64,000 nucleotides of DNA from Stenotrophomonas maltophilia (GTDB lineage: Bacteria > Pseudomonadota > Gammaproteobacteria > Xanthomonadales > Xanthomonadaceae), in NCBI GenBank assembly GCA_002387845.1, contig DGLB01000013.1, positions 1 to 64,000 of the forward strand. The letters are read 5' to 3'. Made by a program: the position numbers and the translations under genes. Position 1 is the stretch's first letter; each line of letters opens with the position of its first letter. Positions 8,480-16,742 of the stretch are shown here, in pieces. The notes below the pieces were generated by a model. The model had not been told where the DNA came from, did not search any database, and saw only the letters and a list, made by a program, of their open reading frames with translations.

Positions 8480-10288
8480 TCACCCACGTGGTCGGTCGCC
8501 ATCCCCTGCGGTGTCCGCGTCGCGTCCGGCATCGGCCTCGAACAGGTGCATCAGATCGGCCCGCGCATCGCGCGAGGTCTGGATCACTGCGGCTTCATCG
8601 TCATACACCAGGTACTGGTCACGCAGCAGTTTCTCGTCGTGTTCGCGGAAGCGCTGCACGTGATTGCGTGCGGTATCGGCCGACAGGCCCAACGCCACCA
8701 GCAGGCGCTCGCTCAGCTCCAGGCTGGTGCCGAACACTTCGCGGAACGGCTCGGCGGACATGTCCATCAAGCGCCAGGCGTGTTGACGGTTGCGGGCGCG
8801 CGCCAGCACCACCGCCTGCGGGTACATGCGCCGGATCAACCGCGTGGCCCGCATGTTCGCGTCCGGGTCATCCAGGGTGATCACAAACACACGGATATGC
8901 TCGCCGCCGGAAGCACGCAGCATCTCCGGCCGGGTCGGGTCGCCGTAGTACAGCTTGTTGCCGAAGCGGCGCAGGTCCGACACCGTGTCCGGGTTCGATT
9001 CCAGCGCCACGAAGGGGATCTTCTGCGCGGTCAGCAGGCGCGCCACCACCTGGCCGAAGCGTCCCATGCCGGCAATCAGCACCTTCGGTTGGGTTCCGTC
9101 GGTGTCCACCGCATCGGCCGGCCGCGCATCGCCGGCCTTGTGTTCACTGCCCAGCAGCCGCAGCAGCGCCAGCATCAGCAGCGGGGTGAGCGCCATCGAA
9201 AGCCCCACCACCGCCACCAGCCGGTCATGGTTGGCCGCGCCCAGCAGGTGCACGCGTTGCGCTTCGTTGAACACAACGAAGGCGAACTCGCCGCCCAGCC
9301 ACAGCACGCTGCCCAGCATCACTGCATGCCGGGTGCTCAGTTTCGCCACCTTGCCAATGGCAAACAGCAGGCCGAACTTCACCACCAGCAGTGCAGCCAC
9401 GCCAATCGCCACCAGGCCCGGTTCGGCCACCACCCGGTCCAGGTCGATGCCCATGCCCACCGCAATGAAGAACAGGCCCAGCAGCAGGCCCTTGAATGGT
9501 TCGATCTGCGATTCCAGCTCGTGCCGGAATTCCGAATCAGACAACAGCACGCCGGCCAGGAACGCGCCCAGGCTGGGGCTCAGTCCGGCCTCCTGCATGA
9601 ACCACGCGGTGCCCAGCACCACCAGCAGGGCCATGGCGGTGAACACTTCCGGGCTGCGCGTACGCGCGATGATGTTGAACAGCCGGCGCAGTACCGGCCG
9701 CCCGCACAGGATGACCACCGCCAGCGCGCCCAGTGCCACCGCCACGTCGCTCCAGTGCAGGGTCTGGTTCTTCGCCCCGCCCAGCAGCGGTATGGCTGCC
9801 AGCAGGGGAATGGCAATCAGGTCCTGGAACAGCAGGATCGCAAAGCCCAGTCGCCCGTAATCGGTGTTCAGCGCCTTGTGCTCGGACAGCAGCTGCAGCC
9901 CCACCGCGGTGGACGACAGGGCCAGCGCAATCCCGACAATCAGCGCGCTCTTCCACTGGAAGTGGTCCAGCAACAGCAGGCTGCCCAGCACCACCGCGCA
10001 CAGTGCCACCTGCGCCGCGCCGGCCCCGAACACCGAACGCCGCATCACCTTCAGGCGCGACGGTGACAGCTCCAGTCCGATCACGAACAGCAGCATCACC
10101 ACGCCAATCTCGGCGGCCCCCAGAATGCGGTCGGCATCCTGCACGAAGCCCAGCCCGTCGGGACCCAGCACCACGCCGGCGGCCAGGTAGCCCAGCACCG
10201 CGCCCAGGCCGAACTTCTTGAACACCGGCACGGCGATCACCGCGGCCAGCAGCAGGACCAGGGCCAGTTCGAGGGCACCGCTATGCAT
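8480..10288 (-). CDS. KefB/KefC-type CPA2 potassium/proton antiporter
   Basis: A 602-aa inner-membrane antiporter of the CPA2 family. The first 380 or so residues form about twelve hydrophobic segments, including the conserved stretch LSSTAVGLQLL and ILLFQDLIAIPLL. After a linker comes an RCK/TrkA-N domain beginning VLIAGMGRFGQVVARLL (about residue 405), a Rossmann fold that binds nucleotide and gates the channel. Length matches E. coli KefB (601) and KefC (620), so glutathione-adduct-gated K+ efflux during electrophile stress is the likely role. No KefF/KefG ancillary oxidoreductase gene is adjacent. The C-terminal 30 residues are Asp/Arg-rich. It lies 123 bp upstream of the toxin gene on the same strand, but the pairing looks accidental. 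Confidence 0.93.
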   Translation of the reverse strand: MHSGALELALVLLLAAVIAVPVFKKFGLGAVLGYLAAGVVLGPDGLGFVQDADRILGAAEIGVVMLLFVIGLELSPSRLKVMRRSVFGAGAAQVALCAVVLGSLLLLDHFQWKSALIVGIALALSSTAVGLQLLSEHKALNTDYGRLGFAILLFQDLIAIPLLAAIPLLGGAKNQTLHWSDVAVALGALAVVILCGRPVLRRLFNIIARTRSPEVFTAMALLVVLGTAWFMQEAGLSPSLGAFLAGVLLSDSEFRHELESQIEPFKGLLLGLFFIAVGMGIDLDRVVAEPGLVAIGVAALLVVKFGLLFAIGKVAKLSTRHAVMLGSVLWLGGEFAFVVFNEAQRVHLLGAANHDRLVAVVGLSMALTPLLMLALLRLLGSEHKAGDARPADAVDTDGTQPKVLIAGMGRFGQVVARLLTAQKIPFVALESNPDTVSDLRRFGNKLYYGDPTRPEMLRASGGEHIRVFVITLDDPDANMRATRLIRRMYPQAVVLARARNRQHAWRLMDMSAEPFREVFGTSLELSERLLVALGLSADTARNHVQRFREHDEKLLRDQYLVYDDEAAVIQTSRDARADLMHLFEADAGRDADTAGDGDRPRG

Positions 10289-10634
10289 GGGGAAACCTGT
10301 GAATCCGGACGTCGGCCCGTTGCCGCGTGCCCATTATGCGGCCGGCTGCGTCAACGACCTTCAACCGCGTCCCAACACGGGCGTGGCGGGGGTTGACCCA
10401 GGTTCGGCAGGGGTCCAGACTGCCGGCCGCTGCAGGCACACCGCTGCGCGGTGCCAGCCGACCCAGGGTCGGCTGCTACCGATGCTCTGCCTCCCGCGAA
10501 CAACCCATCCGGAAACCCAACCCATGTCCAGCGACAGTAGACCTCGACCTTGCTCGACGCCAGCGATGGCGACCGCCTGACACGGGACGGTTCGCCAGCG
10601 TTGGCGTCGCGCATCGCGATCCAAAGGCGAACCC
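10289..10634. other. Intergenic region before mgtE
   Basis: No gene is supported in these 346 bases. They hold one SMAG-type palindrome (10451-10480) and, just before mgtE, an AAAGG ribosome-binding sequence. I see no convincing magnesium riboswitch fold by eye. Confidence 0.5.
10451..10480 (-). repeat. SMAG-type palindromic repeat
   Basis: Arms AGCCGACCC (10456-10464) and GGGTCGGCT (10466-10474) flank a single A, and the minus strand begins with the diagnostic GTAG. This matches the short extragenic palindromes of Stenotrophomonas. Confidence 0.75.
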
Positions 10635-12002
10635 ATGAACCAGAAAGACCTCCTGCGTCCGGTGGCCGATGCCGCCCTGAGCGCACCCCTGCAGGATTTC
10701 AACACCGCCGACGCGGTGGAATACCTCAACACGCTTGAACTGACCCGTGCGGCCGACACCCTGGCCGCACTGCCGTTGCCGCGTGCGGTGAAGATGCTCG
10801 AACAGCCCGAGCTGGCCCGCAGCGGCGAGCTGGTCGCCGCCCTGCCCGAAGCCCGCGCCGCCGCCCTGCTCGGCCTGATGGCCGACGACCGCGCCACCGA
10901 CATCGTCCACGAACTGGATGAGGACGAGCGCGCCCGGCTGATCCCGCTGCTCAGCGCCGACGCCCGCCGTGCCATCCAGCAGCTGCTCAGCTACCCGGCG
11001 CATACCGCCGGTGCGCTGATGACCACCGAGTTCGTCAGCGTGCCGGCCACCTGGACGGTCGGCCGCACCCTGCAGCACATCCGTGAGGTCGAGCGCACCC
11101 GCGAAACCGTCTACGCCATCTATGTGCTCGACCCGCACAGCCAGGCGCTGCAGCAGGTGGTGACCATGCGCCGGCTGATCACCGGGTTGCCCGAGGAATC
11201 GATCCTGGAAGTAGCGCAGGTCAATGCACCGGTGTCGGTGCATCCGCTGCTGGACCAGGAAGAAGTGGCGCGGCTGATCCGTCGCCATGACCTGCTGGCC
11301 ATCCCCGTGGTGGACGACGCACAGCACGTACTGGGCATCGTCACCGTGGATGACGTGCTGGACGCGCTGATCGAGGAATCCACCGAGGACGCGCACAAGT
11401 TCGGCGGCATGGAGGCGCTGGACAAGCCGTACATGCAGATCGGCTTCTTCGAGATGCTGCGCAAGCGCGCCGGCTGGCTGAGCGTGCTGTTCCTGGGCGA
11501 AATGCTCACTGCCAGCGCCATGCAGCATTACGAAGAGGAACTGGCCCGCGCGGTGGTCCTGACCCTGTTCATTCCGCTGATCATGAGCTCGGGTGGCAAT
11601 TCCGGCTCGCAGGCCACCTCGCTGCTGATCCGCAGCCTGGCGCTGCGCGAGCTGCGCCTGCGCGACTGGTGGCGGGTGGCGCTGCGTGAGCTGCCGACCG
11701 GCATGACCCTGGGCGCCATTCTCGGCGTGCTGGCGATGATCCGCATCGTGTCCTGGCAGTTGCTGGGCCTGCACGACTACGGCGAGCACTGGCAGCTGCT
11801 GGCCCTGACCATTGGCGCGGCGCTGGTGGGGATTGTGACCTTCGGCTCGTTGTCCGGCTCGATGTTGCCGTTCGTGCTGAAGCGGCTGGGGTTCGACCCT
11901 GCCAGTGCGTCGGCCCCGTTCGTGGCCACGCTGGTGGATGTGACCGGGCTGGTCATTTATTTCAGCATTGCCGCAATGATCCTGAGCGGCACGTTGCTGT
12001 AA
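10635..12002 (+). CDS. mgtE: Magnesium transporter MgtE
   Basis: A 455-aa Mg2+ channel of the MgtE family, normal length. Order of parts: an alpha-helical MgtE-N domain of short superhelical repeats (about 1-130, with AALLGLMADDRATDIVHEL), two CBS domains (about 135-255, containing TVRTL-like and VVDDAQHVLGIVTVDDVLDAL), a linker helix, and five membrane segments from about 280 (LFIPLIMSSGGNSGSQ is the conserved pore motif). In the family the cytosolic domains sense Mg2+ and close the pore when it is plentiful. The start is set by the ribosome site AAAGG 8 nt upstream. The next gene begins 21 bp after its stop, so the two may be cotranscribed. Confidence 0.96.
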   Translation: MNQKDLLRPVADAALSAPLQDFNTADAVEYLNTLELTRAADTLAALPLPRAVKMLEQPELARSGELVAALPEARAAALLGLMADDRATDIVHELDEDERARLIPLLSADARRAIQQLLSYPAHTAGALMTTEFVSVPATWTVGRTLQHIREVERTRETVYAIYVLDPHSQALQQVVTMRRLITGLPEESILEVAQVNAPVSVHPLLDQEEVARLIRRHDLLAIPVVDDAQHVLGIVTVDDVLDALIEESTEDAHKFGGMEALDKPYMQIGFFEMLRKRAGWLSVLFLGEMLTASAMQHYEEELARAVVLTLFIPLIMSSGGNSGSQATSLLIRSLALRELRLRDWWRVALRELPTGMTLGAILGVLAMIRIVSWQLLGLHDYGEHWQLLALTIGAALVGIVTFGSLSGSMLPFVLKRLGFDPASASAPFVATLVDVTGLVIYFSIAAMILSGTLL

Positions 12003-12023
12003 TACCCGTGTACCGTAGGGCCC

Positions 12024-14753
12024 ATGAGCATCTACCACCTGCAATCGGTCTTCCGCCCGCAATCGGTCGCCGTCATCGGCGGCAGCCCGCGCGAACGCTC
12101 CGCCGGGCGCGCGGTGATGCGCAACCTGCGCGGTACCGGCTTCCCCGGCAAGGTTGCCTGGGTCAACCCGCGCTACGGCGAGATTGACGGCATCCGCACG
12201 GTCAAGCGGCTCAAGGACCTGGATTGGGTGCCGGAACTGGTGGTCATCACCGCCCCCGCGCAGATCGTGCCGCAGGTGGTGGCCACCGCCGCCGAACTGG
12301 GGGTGTCGGCGGCCATCATCCTGACCGCGCAGCTGGGCCATGGGCCCGGCTCGCTCGGCGAGCAGGTGGAAACGGCGGCGCGGGCCAAGGGCCTGCGCAT
12401 CCTTGGCCCGCACTGCCTGGGGGTGATTGCCCCCCACGCGCGGCTCAATGCCAGCATCGCCGCGCACTTCCCGCAGGCCGGCGACCTCGCCCTGATCTCC
12501 GAATCCAGCGCCATTGCCGCCGCGCTGGTGGAGTGGGGCGTGGACCGTTCGGTCGGCTTTTCCGCCGTGGTCTCGCTGGGCGATGCGCTGGACGTGGACT
12601 TCGGCGACCTGCTGGACTACTTCGCCACCGACTACCGCACCCGCGCCATCCTGCTGTACGTCGAACACATCCGCGATGCGCGCAAGTTCATGTCAGCCGC
12701 GCGTGCTGCCGCCCGCGCCAAGCCGGTGGTGGTGGTCAAATCCGGCCGCCACATCCGCATCAACCCCGATGCCGACACCCACGTGCAGGCCCTGGCCAGC
12801 TCGGATGATGTCTACGGGGCCGCGTTCAACCGCGCCGGCCTGCTGCGGGTGAGTGCCCTGGACGAACTGTTCACCGCCGCTGAGACCCTCGGCCGGCTGG
12901 GCACGTTCCCGGGACGCCGCCTGGCCATTCTCAGCAACGGTGGCGGGGTCGGGCGGCTGGCCGTGGACCAGCTGCGCGCGCTGCGCGGCCAGCTGGCCGA
13001 GCTTTCGCCGTCCACCGTGACCCAGCTCGACACCGTGCTGCCACAGGGCTGGTCGCGCAGCAATCCGGTCGACATCGTGGTCGACGCCGACGGCGACCGT
13101 TACGCCGCCACCATCGAAGCCTTGATGAATGATGGCGAGAACGATGCCGTGCTGGTGGTCAACGTGCCGACTGCGTTCACCTCGTCCGCCGATGCCGCAC
13201 AGGCGCTGACCCGCACCTTGAGCCAGCGCCCGCGACACCAGCGCGACAAGCCGGTGTTCGCGGTGTGGCTGGGCAACGACGACCGCGCCACCGCCACCCT
13301 CAATGCCGCGCGCGTACCGACCTATCCCACTGAAGCCGAAGCCGTGCGCGGCTTCCAACATCTGGTGCGCTATCGCGACGCGCAGGCGGCGCTGATGGAA
13401 ACCCCGCCCAGCCTGCCCGAAGATTTCGTGGTGGACACCGCCGCCGCGCGCGCGCTGGTGGAGGACGCACTGGCCGCCGGGCAGCAGTGGCTGGATCCGA
13501 TTGCCACCCATCAACTGCTCACCGCGTATGGCATTCCTTCCGCGCCCGTGATGCAGGCTGCCGACCCGCATGAGGCGATGGACCTGGCCCAGCCGCTGCT
13601 GGAGCAGGGCGCGACGGTCGCAGTGAAGATTCTGTCGGCGGACATTCCGCACAAATCCGATGTGGATGGTGTGCGCTTGAACCTGGGCACGCTGCAGGCC
13701 GTGCATGCCGCCGCCACCTCGATTCTGGAGCGGGCCCGCACCCTGCGTCCCACCGCCCGTATCGACGGCGTGCTGGTGCAGCCTACCGTGGTGCGCCCGA
13801 AGGCACGCGAGCTGATCGCCGGCATCGCGGACGACCCCACCTTCGGCCCGGTGGTGGTGTTCGGGCGTGGCGGAACTGCCGTCGAAGTCATCGACGACAA
13901 GGCGCTTGCCCTGCCGCCGCTGGACCTGCGGCTCGCGCATGAGCTGATCGGGCGCACCCGCGTGTCCCGCATCCTCAAGGCCTACCGTGACGTGCCCGCC
14001 GCCGACGAACGGGCGGTGGCGCTGATCCTGGTCAAGCTGGCGCAGCTGGCGGCGGACATTCCCGAAGTACGCACCCTGGACATCAACCCGCTGCTGTCCG
14101 ACCGCGAGGGTGTGCTGGCACTGGACGCACGCGTGGCCATCGCGCCGTCGCGGCGCATGCACAAGGGCCGTGGCCACCCGCGTTTTGCCGTGTTCCCGTA
14201 TCCGAAGGAATGGGAGCGCCATCTCACCTTGTCCGATGGTGCCGCCGCGTTCGTGCGCCCGGTGCGCCCGGAAGACGATGCCCTGTTCCGCGCGTTCTTC
14301 GCACGGGTGACCGACGAAGACCTGCGCCTGCGCTTCTTCCAGTCGGTGAAGCACTTCAGCCATGAGTTCATTGCACGGCTGACCCAGCTGGATTACGCGC
14401 GGTCCATCGCCCTGGTGGCGATCGACCCGCGCACCGGCGACATGCTCGGCGCGGTGCGCCTGCATGCCGATGCCGATTACGACCGCGGCGAATACGGCAT
14501 TCTGATCCGCTCCGATCTGAAGGGCCATGGCATCGGCTGGCGCCTGATGACCATCATGATCGAGTACGCGCAGTGGCTGGGCCTGAACGTCGTCGAGGGC
14601 CAGGTGCTGCGCGAGAACAGCACCATGCTGGCGATGTGCCAGAGCCTGGGCTTCACCACCAAACTGGACCCGGACGACGCCACCGTGATGGTGGTGACCC
14701 TGCCAGTGCAGTCGGTGAAGGTGGACGGAGAGGCACCGATTCTGCAGTCGTAA
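12024..14753 (+). CDS. Pat-type protein acetyltransferase: ADP-forming acyl-CoA synthetase-like plus GNAT
   Basis: A 909-aa fusion. Residues 1-450 follow the NDP-forming acyl-CoA synthetase alpha subunit (CoA-binding start FRPQSVAVIGGSPRERSAGR and the succinyl-CoA ligase-like flavodoxin domain). Residues about 480-700 form the ATP-grasp beta part (VAVKILSADIPHKSDVDGV, GIADDPTFGPVVVFGRGG). The last 170 residues are a GNAT acetyltransferase (FVRPVRPEDDALFRAFFARV... YGILIRSDLKGHGIGWRLM). The same order is found in E. coli PatZ/YfiQ and Salmonella Pat, which acetylate lysines of acetyl-CoA synthetase and other metabolic enzymes. In Pat the synthetase half is regulatory, and here too activity of that half is uncertain. 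It starts 21 bp after mgtE. Confidence 0.9.
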   Translation: MSIYHLQSVFRPQSVAVIGGSPRERSAGRAVMRNLRGTGFPGKVAWVNPRYGEIDGIRTVKRLKDLDWVPELVVITAPAQIVPQVVATAAELGVSAAIILTAQLGHGPGSLGEQVETAARAKGLRILGPHCLGVIAPHARLNASIAAHFPQAGDLALISESSAIAAALVEWGVDRSVGFSAVVSLGDALDVDFGDLLDYFATDYRTRAILLYVEHIRDARKFMSAARAAARAKPVVVVKSGRHIRINPDADTHVQALASSDDVYGAAFNRAGLLRVSALDELFTAAETLGRLGTFPGRRLAILSNGGGVGRLAVDQLRALRGQLAELSPSTVTQLDTVLPQGWSRSNPVDIVVDADGDRYAATIEALMNDGENDAVLVVNVPTAFTSSADAAQALTRTLSQRPRHQRDKPVFAVWLGNDDRATATLNAARVPTYPTEAEAVRGFQHLVRYRDAQAALMETPPSLPEDFVVDTAAARALVEDALAAGQQWLDPIATHQLLTAYGIPSAPVMQAADPHEAMDLAQPLLEQGATVAVKILSADIPHKSDVDGVRLNLGTLQAVHAAATSILERARTLRPTARIDGVLVQPTVVRPKARELIAGIADDPTFGPVVVFGRGGTAVEVIDDKALALPPLDLRLAHELIGRTRVSRILKAYRDVPAADERAVALILVKLAQLAADIPEVRTLDINPLLSDREGVLALDARVAIAPSRRMHKGRGHPRFAVFPYPKEWERHLTLSDGAAAFVRPVRPEDDALFRAFFARVTDEDLRLRFFQSVKHFSHEFIARLTQLDYARSIALVAIDPRTGDMLGAVRLHADADYDRGEYGILIRSDLKGHGIGWRLMTIMIEYAQWLGLNVVEGQVLRENSTMLAMCQSLGFTTKLDPDDATVMVVTLPVQSVKVDGEAPILQS

Positions 14754-14759
14754 TGGGCT

Positions 14760-14880
14760 GCGGATGGGCGTGGCCCTGCTTTGGATGGGCGCTGGCTGAT
14801 GCTCCGCATTGGCTCTGCTTTGGCTCTGCTTTGGCCCTGCGCTGGCTCTGCGTTGGCTCTGCGTTGGCTGTGCTTCGGTA
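14760..14880 (+). repeat. Degenerate tandem array of GGCTCTGCTTT-like units
   Basis: About ten imperfect 12-base units such as GGCTCTGCTTT and GGCTCTGCGTT run head to tail directly after the Pat-like gene. They have no reading-frame role on either strand that I can support and look like slippage-grown intergenic DNA. Confidence 0.75.
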
Positions 14881-15003
14881 GGGTCGGTCGATAGACGACT
14901 GCCGATACGGGTGATCACTGCATTAACGCATGACCTTGAACAGGGTCATGCGTCACCGTGCCGATCACTGTCATCGGCCGTCGTCTATCGACCGACGCTA
15001 CCA
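14878..15003. repeat. Inverted pair of SMAG-type repeats with an inner palindrome
   Basis: GTCGGTCGATAGACGAC at 14883-14899, headed by GTAG, recurs exactly inverted at 14980-14996 and is followed by CTAC. Between them lies a second perfect inverted repeat, CGCATGACC (14927-14935) and GGTCATGCG (14944-14952), and the phrase GATCACTG occurs on both sides. The whole could fold into one long hairpin. Confidence 0.8.
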
Positions 15004-15115
15004 CCCGATGCGACCGACCGACACGACCACCTGACGCAACCATCCGACGCAACCACCTGACACGACCACCCGTCACGACCACCCGGATGCATCCCGCCGG
15101 GCCATCACCCTCAAC
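15001..15115 (+). repeat. Degenerate tandem ACGACCACCxGACGCAACC-like repeat
   Basis: Six or seven imperfect units of about 14-18 bases (CGACCGACC, ACGACCACC, GACGCAACCA) run from the SMAG pair to just before the hydrolase gene. No coding or binding role is visible. Confidence 0.6.
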
Positions 15116-15149
15116 CCGGCAACGGCCAAATGGCGCGACAATACGCCAC

Positions 15150-15845
15150 ATGACCGAAAGAATTCCCTTGCTGCTGCTCCCCGGCCTGCTCAACGACGCC
15201 GAGCTCTGGCGCGAGCAGATCGCCGCACTCTCTGACATCGCCACCTGCATCGTGGGCGACCAGACCCGTGGCGAATCCATGCAGGCCGTGGTCGATGACG
15301 TGCTCGCCCAGGCCCCGGAACGGTTCGCGCTCGCCGGCTTCTCGCTCGGTGGCTTTGTTGCCCAGCAGATCCTGCGCAGCGCCCCGGAACGCGTCCTGCG
15401 GCTGGCCCTGGTCGACACCTCCATCCACGCCGACTCGCCCGAGCGCGCCGCCCAGCGCCGCAACCAGCAGGCGATGGTGCGTCTGCCCGGTACCTTCCAT
15501 GGCTTTGGCGACAAGCTGATGCGCAGCTACATTGATGCCTCGCGGCTGGACGATTACGTGCTGGTGCAGCGCGTGCGCGACATGACCGCGCGCCTGGGCG
15601 CGGAGGTGTTCCTGCGCCAGAGCGCGCTGGAGCGGGTGGACGGCCATGACGTGCTGGCCGGCTACCGCGATCCGCTGCTGATCATCTGCGGAGCCAACGA
15701 CCGCATCACCCCGCCGGCAATCAGCGAGGAGATGCATGCGCTGGTGCCACATTCCACGCTGCAGCTCATTCCCGACTGCGGCCACCTGGCCCCGATGGAG
15801 CAGCCCGAAGCCGTCAACGCCGCCCTGCGCACCTGGCTCGCGTAG
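15150..15845 (+). CDS. Alpha/beta-fold hydrolase
   Basis: A 231-aa hydrolase of the alpha/beta fold, small for the family and without a signal peptide. The oxyanion region LLLLPGLLNDAELW opens the protein. The nucleophile elbow is GFSLGG (Ser near residue 66), the acid is in GANDRITPP, and the base His is in DCGHLAPMEQP near the C-terminus, so the triad is complete. The substrate cannot be read from sequence; an ester, lactone or peroxy acid are all possible. The start is the ATG before TERIPLL; an upstream in-frame ATG at 14958 would translate the repeat DNA and is unlikely. Its stop codon TAG is part of the GTAG head of a SMAG repeat. Confidence 0.88.
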   Translation: MTERIPLLLLPGLLNDAELWREQIAALSDIATCIVGDQTRGESMQAVVDDVLAQAPERFALAGFSLGGFVAQQILRSAPERVLRLALVDTSIHADSPERAAQRRNQQAMVRLPGTFHGFGDKLMRSYIDASRLDDYVLVQRVRDMTARLGAEVFLRQSALERVDGHDVLAGYRDPLLIICGANDRITPPAISEEMHALVPHSTLQLIPDCGHLAPMEQPEAVNAALRTWLA

Positions 15846-15864
15846 AGCCGGGCTTGCCCGGCTG
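15842..15864 (+). repeat. SMAG-type repeat overlapping the hydrolase stop codon
   Basis: AGCCGGGC TT GCCCGGCT (15846-15863) preceded by GTAG. The TAG at 15843-15845 is the stop of the hydrolase gene. Confidence 0.8.
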
Positions 15865-15875
15865 CCGCAGCCCCA

Positions 15876-16679
15876 TCAATCCCACGCCGGCGCAATCCCC
15901 TCCGGATTCGCCAACCGGTGCCCGCGATCCAGCGTCGCAATCCGGGCCATGTCCTCCTCATCCAGCGTCAGCTCCGCCGCCTTCAGGTTCGCGGCCAGAT
16001 TCTCGCGCTTGGTGGACGAAGGAATCACCGCATAGCCCTGCTGCAGCGCCCAGGCCAGCGCCAGCTGCGCCGGGCTCGCGCCATGCCGTTCGGCAATCGC
16101 CTGCATCACCGGCTCCTTCAGCACTTCGCCGTAGGCCAGGCTCATGTAGGCGGTGACATGGATGCCCTGTTCGCGCAGGTAGGCGATCAGCGCCCGGTTC
16201 TGCAGGTACGGGTGCACCTCGATCTGGTTGGTGGCGATGGCATCGGCCCCCAGAATCTCCACCGCCTGACGGGTCAGGTCGATGGTGAAGTTGGAAATGC
16301 CGATCTGCCGGGTCAGGCCATCGGCCTGCGCCTGCGCCAGCGCACCCAGGTACTCGACCATCGGCACCTCATCCCTGGGCGAGGGCCAATGGATCAGGGT
16401 CAGGTCCACTGCCTCCGTACGCAGCTTGCCCAGGCTCTCCTGCAGGCTGGCCCGCAGCGCCTCGCGGCGGAAATTGCTGATCCAGATCTTGGTGGTCAGG
16501 AACACCTCCTGGCGTGGCACGCCGGACTCGGCGAGCGCCTGGCCGACCTCGGCTTCATTGCCGTAGATCTGTGCGGTGTCGATGGCGCGGTAACCCACGT
16601 CCAGCGCGTTGCGGACCGAATCAACAACCACCTGGTCCTTCAAACGGAAGGTACCCAGACCAAAAGCAGGAATACTCAT
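15876..16679 (-). CDS. dkgB: Aldo/keto reductase, DkgB-like
   Basis: A 267-aa NADPH-dependent aldo/keto reductase of the 2,5-diketo-D-gluconate reductase B type, of usual length. The catalytic Tyr sits in DTAQIYGNEAEVG, the Lys in VFLTTKIW, and the His in LTLIHWPSP, giving the Asp-Tyr-Lys-His tetrad. The NADP end has VIPSSTKRENLAANL. The family reduces diketogluconate and small aldehydes such as methylglyoxal. The ATG at 16679 is chosen because TTGGAG lies 6-12 nt upstream and the protein then begins MSIPAFGLGTF. A longer frame exists but runs into a SMAG repeat. The MFS exporter gene lies upstream on the same strand, with 63 bp and the repeat between them. Confidence 0.9.
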   Translation of the reverse strand: MSIPAFGLGTFRLKDQVVVDSVRNALDVGYRAIDTAQIYGNEAEVGQALAESGVPRQEVFLTTKIWISNFRREALRASLQESLGKLRTEAVDLTLIHWPSPRDEVPMVEYLGALAQAQADGLTRQIGISNFTIDLTRQAVEILGADAIATNQIEVHPYLQNRALIAYLREQGIHVTAYMSLAYGEVLKEPVMQAIAERHGASPAQLALAWALQQGYAVIPSSTKRENLAANLKAAELTLDEEDMARIATLDRGHRLANPEGIAPAWD

Positions 16680-16701
16680 AAAAACTCCAATGTGGGGAAA
16701 C

Positions 16702-16724
16702 GTAGAGCGGGGCTCGCCCCGCTC
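16702..16724 (+). repeat. SMAG-type repeat
   Basis: GTAG followed by AGCGGGGC TC GCCCCGCT, sitting between the MFS gene stop and the reductase start on the opposite strand. Confidence 0.75.
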
Positions 16725-16742
16725 CCTCAAAACCAAAGCTAC

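Noticed and set aside
8012..10066. 684-codon frame antisense to the KefB/KefC antiporter
   Set aside because: Shadow frame, no domains.
10476..12668. 730-codon open frame antisense to mgtE
   Set aside because: mgtE on the plus strand is unmistakable; the antisense product has no recognisable sequence.
12693..14918. 741-codon open frame antisense to the Pat-like gene
   Set aside because: Antisense to a well-recognised enzyme; composition (His, Gln, Arg) typical of GC-driven shadow frames.
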